Assembly (NCBI GenBank): GCA_902826155.1
Contig: CADEDU010000091.1
Location: 1 to 28,673, forward strand
DNA length: 28,673 nt
From: an uncultured beta proteobacterium
Lineage (GTDB): Bacteria; Pseudomonadota; Gammaproteobacteria; Burkholderiales; SG8-39
Direction: 5' to 3'
Part shown: in pieces, positions 8,238 through 17,056 of the stretch
Position numbering within the stretch: the stretch's first letter is position 1
Layout of the letters: every line of letters begins with the position of its first letter
Position numbers and translations under genes: made by a program
The notes under the pieces: generated by a model
Seen by the model: the letters and a program-made list of their open reading frames with translations, nothing else
Database searches by the model: none
What the model was told of the DNA's origin: nothing

Positions 8238-8408
8238 CTCGTGTCCCTTGTTCGGTACTCGGGTTCGTGAGTGGTGCAATAGGTGCCTGCAACCCGTTGT
8301 TCGGCATCCTGGCTCGTGGCCCACGGATAGCGCCTTGACAGTTCATCTCCATTGGCCCCCGGCGCTTGTGATGTGGCACGACTACCAAAGCACACACTCG
8401 CCCCGTCA

Positions 8409-9935
8409 CTACGACCGAGCATTAATTAGGTCCACGGCCTTCTCGGCGATCATCATCGCTGCTGCGGCCGTATTGCCACTGGGTATCGCGGGGATTACCG
8501 AGGCGTCGACAACACGAAGGTTACTCACACCAATGACGCGAAGCGCCGGATCGACCACCGCGAAGTTGTCCGTGCCCATCTTGCAAGTTCCAACTGGATG
8601 CCAGATGGTTTCACATTGCTCCCGGACTGCCTTCTCTAGCGCCTCAGTCGTGTCGTCGAAGGCAGGGCCTGGATTGAGTTCGTCCAACATATACCCATTG
8701 AACGGGACTGATCGGAATATTCGGCGTCCGATCCTTAGGCCCTCGATCATCACGCGCATGTCGCGCCATTCAGAAAAATACGCAGGTTGAATGCACGGCG
8801 CGTCCATCGGATCGCGTGACCTAAGCTCGACTCTCCCGCGACTTCTAGGGCGCGCGACGTTGACGATCAAAGCGCAGTAGGCATGCTTCTCCCCTCCGAT
8901 CTCCTGGATCAAGTTGATTGGCGCAAAGTGGAATTGCAGCTCAGGTCCAGGGGATTCAGGCATATCCGCGGGGCTGCAGAACAGCCCTGCTTCCGCGACA
9001 TTGCTATCGATACTAAGAACCGGGACGGAGGCAAGCCGGTAGCGCAGAGCAGATCTTGGATGATCGTGCAGGTTCGAGCCAACGCCGGGCAGATCAACGA
9101 CCGTAGAAATTCCGAGAGACTGAAGATCCGCGCCAGGTCCGATACCGGACTGAAGAAGCAATTTCGGAGAGTTGATCGCTCCTCCGGAAATCACAATCTC
9201 CCGTCTCGCCCGTATACGCTCGCTCCCGCGGTCTCCAAGCAAGCTGACGGCACTCGCGACTTTTTCGTCGAAGATGACCGATCCGACCTCGGCATTGACT
9301 TCAACCGTCAGGTTCTTTCGATTCCGAACAGGAGTAAGAAAAGCACTTGCAGCACTGACGCGCCTGTCTTCATGAACGGTACGCTGATAGAGTCCGGCGC
9401 CAAACTGGTTTGGGCCGTTGAAGTCAGGGTTAGCGGCGTATCCGAGACTCCTCGCGGCTTCAACGAACGTTCGCGAACTCGGATGGGGCGATTTCGGGTC
9501 GGAGACAGCGAGAGGCCCCTCCGCGCCGTGATACATGGAGGAACCGCGGGCGTTGGCTTCCGATCTGCGGAAATATGGAAGGACATCCTCATATCCCCAG
9601 CCGACGTTGCCGAGTTCGCGCCAATGATCATAGTCTGCGCGATTACCTCGGATATAGACCATTGCGTTCAGGCAGCTTGTACCGCCAAGCACACGCCCGC
9701 GTGGCCAAGGAATTCGACGTCCGTTTAGTCCCTTCTGGGGCTCGGTAACGTACGCCCAATCAAACGGGGTCTGCCACAGTTGACGCCAGATACGCGGGTC
9801 GTGGATTCGCTGATCGTCGCCATCTGCCCCTGCTTCAAGAAGCAGGACAGTAGCGTTCGGATCCGCGCTCAGCCGATTCGCAAGTACACAACCAGCAGAA
9901 CCCGCTCCAACGATGATGTAGTCGAACTCGCGCAC
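8409..9935 (-). CDS. GMC-family FAD-dependent oxidoreductase (choline/alcohol dehydrogenase type)
   Basis: The 508-residue flavoprotein oxidises an alcohol to an aldehyde or ketone. FDYIIVGAGSAGCVLANRL at residues 4-22 is the N-terminal FAD dinucleotide fold. GMC signature 1 is seen as PRGRVLGGTSCLNAMVYIRG and signature 2 as SGGAINSPKLLLQSGIGP. The C-terminal substrate domain carries the catalytic His in WHPVGTCKMG (about residue 446) and the partner Asn in SGNTAAAAM (about 488). The frame opens at GTG 9959, but GTG 9935 has GAGGAG seven bases upstream and begins the usual REFDYIIVG N-terminus, so it is preferred. GC content of its sampled segments is near 50 %, far below the flanking genes. 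The substrate is unknown; choline specificity should not be assumed. Confidence 0.9.
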   Translation of the reverse strand: MREFDYIIVGAGSAGCVLANRLSADPNATVLLLEAGADGDDQRIHDPRIWRQLWQTPFDWAYVTEPQKGLNGRRIPWPRGRVLGGTSCLNAMVYIRGNRADYDHWRELGNVGWGYEDVLPYFRRSEANARGSSMYHGAEGPLAVSDPKSPHPSSRTFVEAARSLGYAANPDFNGPNQFGAGLYQRTVHEDRRVSAASAFLTPVRNRKNLTVEVNAEVGSVIFDEKVASAVSLLGDRGSERIRARREIVISGGAINSPKLLLQSGIGPGADLQSLGISTVVDLPGVGSNLHDHPRSALRYRLASVPVLSIDSNVAEAGLFCSPADMPESPGPELQFHFAPINLIQEIGGEKHAYCALIVNVARPRSRGRVELRSRDPMDAPCIQPAYFSEWRDMRVMIEGLRIGRRIFRSVPFNGYMLDELNPGPAFDDTTEALEKAVREQCETIWHPVGTCKMGTDNFAVVDPALRVIGVSNLRVVDASVIPAIPSGNTAAAAMMIAEKAVDLINARS

Positions 9936-10586
9936 CAGCCTTCTCCTCGAGAAATGCACGACGATTCACTATGAATTCTCACAGCTTAGATCGTATCGAG
10001 CCACTCAGGCACGTTCTGAACCGGATTTGCTAGAAGCCGAACTCGATGTCGGTCACATGAATATCCGGTACTGATATTAGAAACCAGTTCCTGGATCTAT
10101 TGGTCCATTGCCGCATGGGAGAGACGGATCGTCACGGACACGCTCGCGGTGGTTCCTCGAAGCCTCGCCCGAGGACTTGAGCCACCCCGCGACAAGTCGT
10201 CGCGCCCCTCCCCGCACCACCCGGTCCTGCCGAAGGGGGCCGGCGGGCGCAGCGCCGACTTTGGCCGGGCCGAGGCGCGCAGCGCGGCGAGGGGTCGTCG
10301 GCTGCGGTTTTCTCGGAACCTCGCCCTCACGATCTCAGCATCGGCTCACGGAGTCAGCTGCGAGGTCCGAATTCCGCAGCCGCCTCGCCGCGTGAGCACC
10401 GCAGGGTAGTCCGCGCGAGCGGACCCCGGCCTTAGGAGGCGATGCGCGCGCCGGCCTCCTTCGGCCCCTTCGACGCACTCAGGGCCATGGCTTTCGACTC
10501 ATTCAGGACCATGGCTTTCGGCTCACTCAGGCCCGCCTACCAGCAAGGTGGGTACGCCAACGCGCCAGTCGGCGCAACAGCGAAGC
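9936..10586. other. 650-bp non-coding or decayed region between the GMC gene and eda
   Basis: I see no convincing gene here. The part nearest the GMC gene (9960-10090) is relatively AT-rich and probably carries its promoter. From about 10100 the composition returns to high GC. Several short frames are open on both strands, but their Arg/Ser/Pro-rich translations look like shadow reading. At 10434-10460, AGGAGGC pairs with GCCTCCT in a 7-bp hairpin. A 24-bp tandem repeat lies at 10471-10536. A hairpin GCGCC-AGTC-GGCGC (10563-10576) lies just downstream of the eda stop and may serve as its transcript end, although no U-run follows. Confidence 0.45.
10471..10536 (-). repeat. 24-bp tandem repeat (about 2.6 copies) in a short open frame
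   Basis: Units at 10471-10494, 10495-10518 and a partial one at 10519-10536 differ at a few positions. On the minus strand one frame stays open for about 34 codons between two stops and reads LSEPKAMV, LNESKAMA, LSASKGPK, then KEAGARIAS and TAA. The 8-residue periodicity matches the DNA repeat. No start codon with a ribosome site precedes it, so it is more likely a gene remnant or part of an intergenic repeat family than an expressed peptide. Confidence 0.5.
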
Positions 10587-11213
10587 TCAGCTCTTTCGCA
10601 ACGCGCTAGCCGCACGCGCAAGCGCAGTGATGCGCGTCCAGTCGCCTTTGGCCACCGCATCGGCGGGCGTGAGCCATGAGCCACCAACCACTTTGACGTT
10701 CGGCAGCGCGAGGTACTGCGGCGCCGATTCGGCGTTCACGCCACCGGTGGGACAGAACACGACATCGGGGAATGGTCCGGCGAGCGCCTTGAGCATCGGA
10801 ATGCCACCCGCCGCGCCCGCTGGGAAGAACTTCAGGAAGAAATAGCCGTCGGCGTTCGCCTGCATCACTTCGCTCGACGTGGCGACGCCGGGCAACAGCG
10901 GCAGATCGATCTCGCGACACGCCCGGCCCACTTCGGATGCGTAGCCGGGGCTCACGCCGAAGCGGCATCCCACGCTTTTGGCAGCGCGTGCGTCATCTGC
11001 CGAGCGGATGGTGCCGGCACCGACGATCGCCTCGGGCACAGCCGCTGCGATCGCTTCCATGCACTGCAACGCCACCGGCGTGCGCAGCGTGACCTCGAGT
11101 ACGCGCACGCCACCCGCGACGAGTGCACGCGCCAACGGCACTGCGTGCGCAACGTCTTCGATCACGATCACCGGAATCACCGGGCCGAACGTTGCCAGTT
11201 CAAGCGTGTTCAT
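10587..11213 (-). CDS. eda: 2-dehydro-3-deoxyphosphogluconate (KDPG) aldolase
   Basis: Eda splits KDPG into pyruvate and glyceraldehyde-3-phosphate, the last step specific to the Entner-Doudoroff pathway, in the cytosol. The 208 residues form a class I aldolase TIM barrel. Glu40 and Arg44 are in VLEVTLRT, the Schiff-base Lys128 is in YFFLKFFPAG, and the phosphate-binding segments FCPTGGVN and VVGGSWL follow. The frame is open to 11261, but ATG 11213 gives the family-standard N-terminus (LATFGPVIPV) and has GAGGC just upstream. It follows edd after 32 bp on the same strand, so the two form an edd-eda operon. The identification is firm. Confidence 0.96.
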   Translation of the reverse strand: MNTLELATFGPVIPVIVIEDVAHAVPLARALVAGGVRVLEVTLRTPVALQCMEAIAAAVPEAIVGAGTIRSADDARAAKSVGCRFGVSPGYASEVGRACREIDLPLLPGVATSSEVMQANADGYFFLKFFPAGAAGGIPMLKALAGPFPDVVFCPTGGVNAESAPQYLALPNVKVVGGSWLTPADAVAKGDWTRITALARAASALRKS

Positions 11214-11245
11214 TTCTGCCTCATGGGAGAAGGACTGATTGGCCG

Positions 11246-13060
11246 CTACAACCACGTGCACGCGCCCTCTTCGGCGCTCACAACGTTACGGCGCATGCCG
11301 GCAAAAAGATCGCGGCCCAATCCACGCGCGTTGCGCTGCGCATCGGCATCGGGCAATTGGGCTGGATCGCGACGCGCCCACTCCGCAGCATCGACCAGCG
11401 CATTGAGCGTGCCGGCAACGGCGTCGAGCCGGATCAGATCGCCATCGCGCACCTTCGCGATCGCGCCGCCGGCCAACCCCTCGGGGCTGAGATGGATCGC
11501 GGCGGGCACCTTGCCCGAGGCGCCGCTCATGCGGCCATCGGTGAGCAACGCCACCTTGAAGCCCTGGCCTTGCAGCACCGACAGCGACGGCGTGAGCTTG
11601 TGCAATTCAGGCATGCCGTTGGCGCGCGGGCCTTGAAAGCGCACCACCGCGACGAAATCGCGCTGGAGTTTGTTGGCTTTGAACGCCGCCAGGAGCTGCT
11701 CCTGATTGTCGAACACGATCGCGGGCGCTTCGACGACATGGCGATCCTCAGGGACGGCCGAAACCTTGATCACCGCGCGCCCCAGATTGCCCTGTAGCAG
11801 CTTCAGGCCGCCCTCTTCGCTGAACGGCTCGCGCGCGCGCCGCACCACGCTCGGCTCGGCGCTCTCTTCAGGCAATGCGCTCCAGCGCAGTTGCTCGCCG
11901 GATTGCTGCGGCAGCTTTGCGTAGTCGCGCAGTCCGCCCGTCACCACGGTCGCGACGTCGCCGTGCATGCAGCCGCTGTCGATCAACTCGCGAATCACGA
12001 AACCCGGGCCACCCGCGGCCTGGAACTGATTCACGTCCGCCGAACCGTTTGGATAGACGCGCGCCAGCAGGGGCGTACAGCGCGACAGTTCGGAAAAATC
12101 GGTCCAGTCAATGAGGATGCCAGCCGCGCGCGCCACGGCCACCCAGTGGATCAGATGATTGGTGGAACCACCGGTGGCGAGCAACGCCACCATGGCATTC
12201 ACGATCACGCGCTCATCGACCAGCCGGCCGATCGGCGTGAAGCGCTGCCCCTTCGCGATCGCCAGCACGTTGCGCACCGCCTCACGCGTGAGCGCCTCGC
12301 GCAGTGAAGCATGCGGATGCACGAACGCCGCACCCGGCACATGCAGCCCCATCGCCTCGAGCAGCATCTGATTGCTGTTGGCGGTGCCGTAGAACGTGCA
12401 AGTGCCGGCGCCGTGATACGCAGCCGACTCCGCCTCCAGCAACTGCGCGCGCGCCACCTTGCCCTGCTCGAACTCTTCGCGCACTTTGGCCTTGGCATTG
12501 TTGGAGAGACCGCTCGCCATAGGCCCTGCGGGCACGAACACGCATGGCAGGTGCCCGAAGTGCAGCGCACCGATCAGCAGGCCGGGAACGATCTTGTCGC
12601 ACACGCCGAGCAGCAACGCTGCATCGAACACATCGTGGGTGAGCGCGATTGCCGTCGACATCGCGATCGTGTCGCGCGAGAACAGACTCAGCTCCATGCC
12701 CGGCAAGCCCTGCGTGACGCCATCGCACATCGCGGGCACGCCGCCAGCCACCTGAACCGTCGCGCCGAGTTTGCGCGCCTCGTCGCGGATGATCGCCGGA
12801 AAGCCCTCGTACGGCTGATGCGCCGAGAGCATGTCGTTGTAGGCCGTCACCACCGCGAGGTTAGGCGCGCGCTGCGCGACCACGCGCAGTTTGTCGTTGG
12901 CGGGCAGCGCCGCAAACGCGTGTGCGACGTTGGCGCAGCCGAAGCGATCGGCCCCACGTGTGCGGGCGACGGCGGCATCGATATCGCGCAAGTACGCCGC
13001 ACGGGTGGCGGCGCTACGCGCACGGATGCGATCGGTGACGGCGACGACTGCTGGCTTCAT
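11246..13060 (-). CDS. edd: Phosphogluconate dehydratase
   Basis: Edd dehydrates 6-phosphogluconate to KDPG using a [4Fe-4S] cluster; it is a cytosolic IlvD/Edd-family enzyme. The 604 residues match the family length. The motif [12 protein letters not shown] is at 107-118, and the IlvD/Edd signature [11 protein letters not shown] begins at Cys154 (GVCDKIVPG 152-160). [14 protein letters not shown] and the C-terminal [19 protein letters not shown] are also present. ATG 13069 is open too, but it abuts the AGGA site; ATG 13060 has AGGA nine bases upstream and is preferred. It is the first gene of edd-eda. The 184 bp upstream contain a 12-bp palindrome that may be an operator. Confidence 0.96.
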   Translation of the reverse strand: MKPAVVAVTDRIRARSAATRAAYLRDIDAAVARTRGADRFGCANVAHAFAALPANDKLRVVAQRAPNLAVVTAYNDMLSAHQPYEGFPAIIRDEARKLGATVQVAGGVPAMCDGVTQGLPGMELSLFSRDTIAMSTAIALTHDVFDAALLLGVCDKIVPGLLIGALHFGHLPCVFVPAGPMASGLSNNAKAKVREEFEQGKVARAQLLEAESAAYHGAGTCTFYGTANSNQMLLEAMGLHVPGAAFVHPHASLREALTREAVRNVLAIAKGQRFTPIGRLVDERVIVNAMVALLATGGSTNHLIHWVAVARAAGILIDWTDFSELSRCTPLLARVYPNGSADVNQFQAAGGPGFVIRELIDSGCMHGDVATVVTGGLRDYAKLPQQSGEQLRWSALPEESAEPSVVRRAREPFSEEGGLKLLQGNLGRAVIKVSAVPEDRHVVEAPAIVFDNQEQLLAAFKANKLQRDFVAVVRFQGPRANGMPELHKLTPSLSVLQGQGFKVALLTDGRMSGASGKVPAAIHLSPEGLAGGAIAKVRDGDLIRLDAVAGTLNALVDAAEWARRDPAQLPDADAQRNARGLGRDLFAGMRRNVVSAEEGACTWL

Positions 13061-13119
13061 GGCGGGCATTCCTGCTCACTCGGACTACCGGTATGCCCGA
13101 TTGTTCCGCCGCCGCCAAG

Positions 13120-13131
13120 CGTAGATCTACG
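13120..13131. promoter_or_regulatory. Candidate operator: 12-bp perfect palindrome upstream of edd
   Basis: CGTAGATCTACG lies 60 bases upstream of the edd start, in the 184-bp gap after the acyl-CoA synthetase stop. A second short palindrome, TACCGGTA, lies nearer the start at about 13086-13093. The position fits a repressor site for edd-eda, but no regulator gene is nearby and no matching -35/-10 was established. It differs from the palindrome upstream of zwf. Confidence 0.35.
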
Positions 13132-13244
13132 GAAGAAGGCGGTTTTGATGCCCCAATTCGTCGTGCGGAGCGCTCAGCGCGTGCGCCCGTGCACAGTCTG
13201 GTGTGCCGCACCCCGCACTGCGCTCTCGCGCTGCTGCCTGCCCT

Positions 13245-14777
13245 CTACCCTTTGAGCATGTCGCGCAAGCTCCGACGCAACACCTTGCCCATGCTGTTGC
13301 GCGGCAAGGCATCGACGAAGCGGATCTCCTTCGGCACCTTGTACGCCGACAACCGATCGCGGCAGGCCTTCGTCAATTCGTCGGCCGATACGTTCATGCC
13401 GGGCCGCAGTGCCACGAAAGCAGTCACCGCTTCGCCCCAGTACTGATGCGGTGCGCCCGCCACACCGCATTCGGCCACCGCCGGATGGGCCAGCAGAATC
13501 TCCTCGACCTCGCGCGGATAGACGTTCTCGCCGCCGCTGATGATCATGTCGTTCTTGCGATCGACCAGGTAGAGGTAGCCCTCCTCGTCGATGCGCGCCA
13601 TGTCGCCGGTGACGAACCAGTCGCCGCGCGTGGCCTTGGCGGTGGCCTCGGGCAGATTCAGATAGCCCGAGAACAGGTACGGTGAGCCCACGGCCAGTTC
13701 GCCGATCTCGCCACGCGGCACTTCGTTGCCAGCGTCGTCCAACACCCGCACATGCGTGCCTGGTAACGGCTGACCGACGCACGCGATCTTGCGCAGCTGA
13801 TCGACCGGTCGCAGCGCGGTGGCGATGTTGGTCTCGGTCGTGCCATAGCGCTCATACAACTTGCCCTCACCGAAATGCTCGATGATGCGGGCCTTCATCG
13901 CCTGGGCCAGCGGCGCGGTGCCCGAGATCACCGCCTTGAGCGAGCGCACGTCGTACTTCTTCGCCGCCTCGCCCAGCGCGAACATCGCGGCGAAATGCGT
14001 CGGCACCATGTACGCGCTCGTGGCGGCGTTGTCGCTGATGGTCTTGAGCAGCCGTTCGATATCGAAGCGCGGCAGGATCTCCACCGAGCCACCGAAGAAG
14101 ATCGGCACCAGCGCCATGAGGAATCCCGCACCATGGAACATCGGCGTCGTGGCCACAGCACGATCATCCGGACCGTAGCAGGCGTGCTCTGCGGCCATCA
14201 CGAAACAAGCCAGCACGCGGCCACGATGCGCGAGCATCACGCCCTTGGGACGACCGGTTGCACCGGAGGTGTACGGCACCGAGAAGATGTCGGACTCGGT
14301 AACCGCCACCGGACACGGCGTACTCGACGCTTTGCCAAGCAGCGCTTCGTATTCGTCGCCGAGGACCACGATCCGCTCCACCGTGGAAGGCGCCGCGGCG
14401 CGCGCGGCTTCTTCGAGCTCTCGGGTCGTGAACAGCACGCGGGCACGCGAATCCTCACAGATGAATGCGATCTCCGGGCCGGCCGCCGCCGGTCCGATCT
14501 GCGCGCACGCCACACCGGCTGACGACAGTCCGCACACCAGTTCCATGTATTCCAGCCGGTTGGGCAGATGAATCGCGGCGTAATCGCCATGGCGCAAGCC
14601 GAAACCCGCGTGCGCGAGGTTGGACACGCGATCAATACGCTCGACCAGCGCGCGAAAGCTCAAGCTGCGTCCGCTCTCCTTGATGGCGATCTTGTCAGGT
14701 GTGCGGGCACCGGCAGCGCGAATGCCATCGGAAATCAAAATCGAGCGCGAACCGCCGGGGCGGATGGAGTCAGGCAT
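13245..14777 (-). CDS. AMP-dependent acyl-CoA synthetase / ligase
   Basis: This 510-residue ANL-superfamily enzyme activates a carboxylic acid to an acyl-adenylate and then to its CoA thioester. The phosphate-binding motif YTSGATGRPKGV is at 169-180. YERYGTTETN (adenine-binding motif), GDWFVTGDMARIDEEGYLYLVDR (hinge) and the catalytic Lys498 in LPRNSMGK all look intact. Overall it resembles malonyl-CoA/long-chain acyl-CoA synthetases. The IIEHFGEGKLYERYGTTET region resembles malonyl-CoA ligase MatB, but I cannot fix the substrate. ATG 14777 follows GAGGA at about 6 bases. It is divergent from the cupin gene across 116 bp and sits upstream of edd on the same strand with 184 bp between them. 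Confidence 0.9.
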   Translation of the reverse strand: MPDSIRPGGSRSILISDGIRAAGARTPDKIAIKESGRSLSFRALVERIDRVSNLAHAGFGLRHGDYAAIHLPNRLEYMELVCGLSSAGVACAQIGPAAAGPEIAFICEDSRARVLFTTRELEEAARAAAPSTVERIVVLGDEYEALLGKASSTPCPVAVTESDIFSVPYTSGATGRPKGVMLAHRGRVLACFVMAAEHACYGPDDRAVATTPMFHGAGFLMALVPIFFGGSVEILPRFDIERLLKTISDNAATSAYMVPTHFAAMFALGEAAKKYDVRSLKAVISGTAPLAQAMKARIIEHFGEGKLYERYGTTETNIATALRPVDQLRKIACVGQPLPGTHVRVLDDAGNEVPRGEIGELAVGSPYLFSGYLNLPEATAKATRGDWFVTGDMARIDEEGYLYLVDRKNDMIISGGENVYPREVEEILLAHPAVAECGVAGAPHQYWGEAVTAFVALRPGMNVSADELTKACRDRLSAYKVPKEIRFVDALPRNSMGKVLRRSLRDMLKG

Positions 14778-14893
14778 TTGAGTCCTCAGAACAAGCGGTC
14801 GAAGTAGAGGTGATGCGCGGATTCGTGAGACGGCGGAAAATGCGCGAGTATCGCATCCGCCCGCATGCTGACCCAGCCCCGAAGGAGCTAACG

Positions 14894-15175
14894 ATGGACC
14901 TCAAGCAGTTCGAAACCGAACTGGCACGCGACGGCTACACCGAACGCGTCGAGCGCGAGATGAAACCCAACACCGTCCTGAAAGCGCATACCCACGAGTT
15001 CGATGTGCGCGCGCTCATGCTCGCCGGCGAGTTGAAGCTCACCTGGAACGGCGCCACCCAGGTCTACCGCGCCGGCGAGGTATTCACCATGGCAGCCGGA
15101 TGCGAGCACGCAGAGGATTGGGGTGCCGACGGCGCGCGCTATTTTGTCGGGCGGCGGCACTCAGCCAAGACCTGA
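14894..15175 (+). CDS. Small cupin-domain protein
   Basis: This 93-residue single-domain cupin has a metal-binding motif of the type AHTHEFDVRALMLAGELKL (31-49), with His32, His34 and Glu35 as likely ligands. A second motif, GEVFTMAAGCEHAEDWG (61-77), carries His72. The first motif is close to that of small cupins annotated in beta- and gammaproteobacteria as AraC-type sensor or metal-binding cupins. No enzymatic role is evident. The open frame starts further upstream, but ATG 14894 is preceded by GAAGGAG at ideal spacing. The promoter region is shared, divergently, with the acyl-CoA synthetase, so the two may be co-regulated. Nothing else on the plus strand follows within 1.8 kb. Confidence 0.8.
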   Translation: MDLKQFETELARDGYTERVEREMKPNTVLKAHTHEFDVRALMLAGELKLTWNGATQVYRAGEVFTMAAGCEHAEDWGADGARYFVGRRHSAKT

Positions 15176-15273
15176 AGCCCGAAGCGCGCGTAAAGCGCGT
15201 AGTGCGTGAGCAGCACGTAGGGCAGACCAGCAGAGCAATTCAGCCCGAACGCCCCGGGCGGCGATGCGTCGTC

Positions 15274-16668
15274 TCAGTCAGTGCCGTCGATGGCGTTGAG
15301 CGCAACTTGGAACAGCGCCGTCGGATCGATGCCATGCATCACGTGATAGAGCGCGAACCGGAACGCCGGGCCGCAGTCGATCTCCGGCGGCGTGAACGGG
15401 AATGCGACGTTGCCGGCCGTGGCGATACGTCCGGGGAAGCCGTGATGCAGCAACTGCTGCTTGAATGCACTAGCCACGCTGCGGGCAAGATCGGCGCTCG
15501 GCGCGATGCACTCGATCAGCAGCATGACTTCACGTGGTGCGGGCGCGGCTTGATCCGGCCACGCCACCACGCCGTCACGACCATAGACGCGAGAATGAAC
15601 GGTCCATGACCCCGCGACCAGTTCGCGCACCGCGATCTCGACCGCCGGAAGAATCGTATCGATCGCCGCGATGAATGCCGGATCGGCGCTCGCCGCCAGC
15701 AGCACTGCGCGCGCACCGACTCGCTGCGCACCTTCCACCTTCACGCTCGGGGCGGTCGCTGCCTCCCAGCGCGCACCGGACACGCGCGTGCGCTGGACAT
15801 CCAGGGACTCGTAGCGCGCGGTGTCCAGATGCACGACGCCCATCGGCTCGGCGAACCGGCTCGGATCATCCTGCTCGTACAACGCATGCGCCGCCACCGA
15901 TTGCGGCGTCGCGCGACGTGCCGGATTCATGCTCTCAAGCACGAATCCGGTGTCATCCAGCGTTGCGAGCATCGCGTCACGCCCACCAGGCTCGCAGCAC
16001 AGCGACGTGCACTCGATGATCTTCGCCATGTGCAACGCGAGTCCTGCGTCGTAGCCCAGCAACTCCGGAATCGCCGCGAAGATCGCGGTGTCGCAGGCAC
16101 GTCCGGCGATGATCACGTCGGGATCGAGCGCCAGCGCGCGCCGCAATGTCTCGACGCCGCATTGACCGACGATATGCGTGCAGGCGTGAATGCCGCGTTC
16201 ATCGATCTGAGGCATCGCGCCGATCGGCTGCAAGCGCCCTTCGCGTAGCGCATGCGCGACGACTTCCGCCGGGATGTCGGAACGGATCGTCGCCAGCCTG
16301 AACCGTAAGCGGTGTTCGCGGGCGATGTCGCGAACAATGGCGAGCGTCGCTTCGAGATGCGGCGCGGCGCCGGCGGTGCCGGCACTGCCGATGATGAGCG
16401 GCACATCCAGCTCGCGCGCTGCAACCAGCACCAGTTGCAGGTCGCGGCGAGTCAGCGCAGGGGTCGTCGCCATCGCTCCCGAGCCGAGATATGCGGGACC
16501 GGGGTCGATCGAGCCCATGTCGGCGCCGATGAAGTGCGGCCGACGCTCCAGCCCCGCACGAAACGCAGCCTCCGGTATGCCGTAGCCCAGTTGCCCTGAC
16601 GCGGCGAGCACGCGCAGCGGTTCGCGTGACCGGGCATGCGCCTGCACCAGCCGGGCGAGCGCACTCAT
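15274..16668 (-). CDS. AtuA-like acyclic terpene utilisation family protein (DUF1446)
   Basis: The 464-residue protein matches the AtuA/DUF1446 family (PF07287), named from the citronellol/geraniol catabolic cluster of Pseudomonas, whose biochemical role is poorly defined. Recognisable segments are ASGQLGYGIPE, FIGADMGSIDPGPAYLGSG, IIGSAGTAGAAPHLE, CGVETLRRALALDPDVIIAGRACDTA and GRDAMLATLDDTGF. It overlaps the upstream DUF4387 gene by 4 bases (ATGA), so translation is coupled. AtuA-like and DUF4387 proteins are frequently fused or adjacent, which strengthens both calls. No other atu genes (AtuB-AtuH) are nearby, so a role in terpene catabolism should not be assumed. A hydratase- or lyase-like metabolic function with a CoA or organic acid substrate is possible. 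Confidence 0.85.
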   Translation of the reverse strand: MSALARLVQAHARSREPLRVLAASGQLGYGIPEAAFRAGLERRPHFIGADMGSIDPGPAYLGSGAMATTPALTRRDLQLVLVAARELDVPLIIGSAGTAGAAPHLEATLAIVRDIAREHRLRFRLATIRSDIPAEVVAHALREGRLQPIGAMPQIDERGIHACTHIVGQCGVETLRRALALDPDVIIAGRACDTAIFAAIPELLGYDAGLALHMAKIIECTSLCCEPGGRDAMLATLDDTGFVLESMNPARRATPQSVAAHALYEQDDPSRFAEPMGVVHLDTARYESLDVQRTRVSGARWEAATAPSVKVEGAQRVGARAVLLAASADPAFIAAIDTILPAVEIAVRELVAGSWTVHSRVYGRDGVVAWPDQAAPAPREVMLLIECIAPSADLARSVASAFKQQLLHHGFPGRIATAGNVAFPFTPPEIDCGPAFRFALYHVMHGIDPTALFQVALNAIDGTD

Positions 16669-16967
16669 ACGTGCAGGGCGAGCAGTGGCGCGTGTTGCTG
16701 CGCGCCGTAGACATCGCGATCGCCAGGCGTGCCGGCGATCACCGATCGCGGGAGGCTGATCTTGGTGACCGCCAGGGCCGGCATCGGCATCACGCGCACG
16801 TCGGACTCTGCACAGCCGTAAACCGCCGCGAGCCGCTCGCGATCGAACCCGCCCGCGTCGAGCCAGCGCTGCATGCGCGCGGCGTCGATGAAGAACACAT
16901 CGAGCGTCAGCACGCTCGGTCCGGCGTTCTTGCTGCGGATGATGCGGGCGATATCCGTGAGCTTCAT
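16665..16967 (-). CDS. DUF4387 domain protein, partner of the AtuA-like protein
   Basis: This small protein of 100 residues begins MKLTDIARIIRSKNAGP and contains LTLDVFFIDAARMQRWL and the conserved IKISLPR-like segment TKISLPRSVIAGTPGDRDVYGAQQHAPLL, typical of DUF4387 (PF14330). Family members occur immediately beside, or fused to, AtuA/DUF1446 proteins, exactly as seen here with a 4-base stop/start overlap. The molecular function is unknown; it may be a second subunit of one enzyme. The ATG at 16967 has no strong Shine-Dalgarno sequence. The gene is divergent from the plus-strand NodB-type hydrolase, 89 bp away, so this gap should hold two promoters. Confidence 0.85.
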   Translation of the reverse strand: MKLTDIARIIRSKNAGPSVLTLDVFFIDAARMQRWLDAGGFDRERLAAVYGCAESDVRVMPMPALAVTKISLPRSVIAGTPGDRDVYGAQQHAPLLALHV

Positions 16968-17056
16968 CGGCAGCAGTGTAGCGTGAGGGCTATTGCCTCC
17001 GTACGCCCAGCCTCTACGCGTTCCATGCGCGACCCACCTTCGAGTACGATCCGTCC

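Noticed and set aside
10097..10409. Short open frames on both strands in the GMC-eda gap
   Set aside because: No start with a ribosome site, no domain, and low-complexity Arg/Pro/Ser-rich translations; treated as non-coding or decayed DNA.
15184..15200. GCGCG-rich inverted repeat after the cupin gene as a terminator
   Set aside because: The stem is only about 5 bp of simple GC alternation and no U-tract follows; likely chance in GC-rich DNA.
13245..16967. Acyl-CoA synthetase plus AtuA-like genes as a citronellol/geraniol degradation cluster
   Set aside because: None of the diagnostic partners (geranyl-CoA carboxylase AtuC/AtuF, AtuE, AtuH context) are present, so the pathway is not supported.
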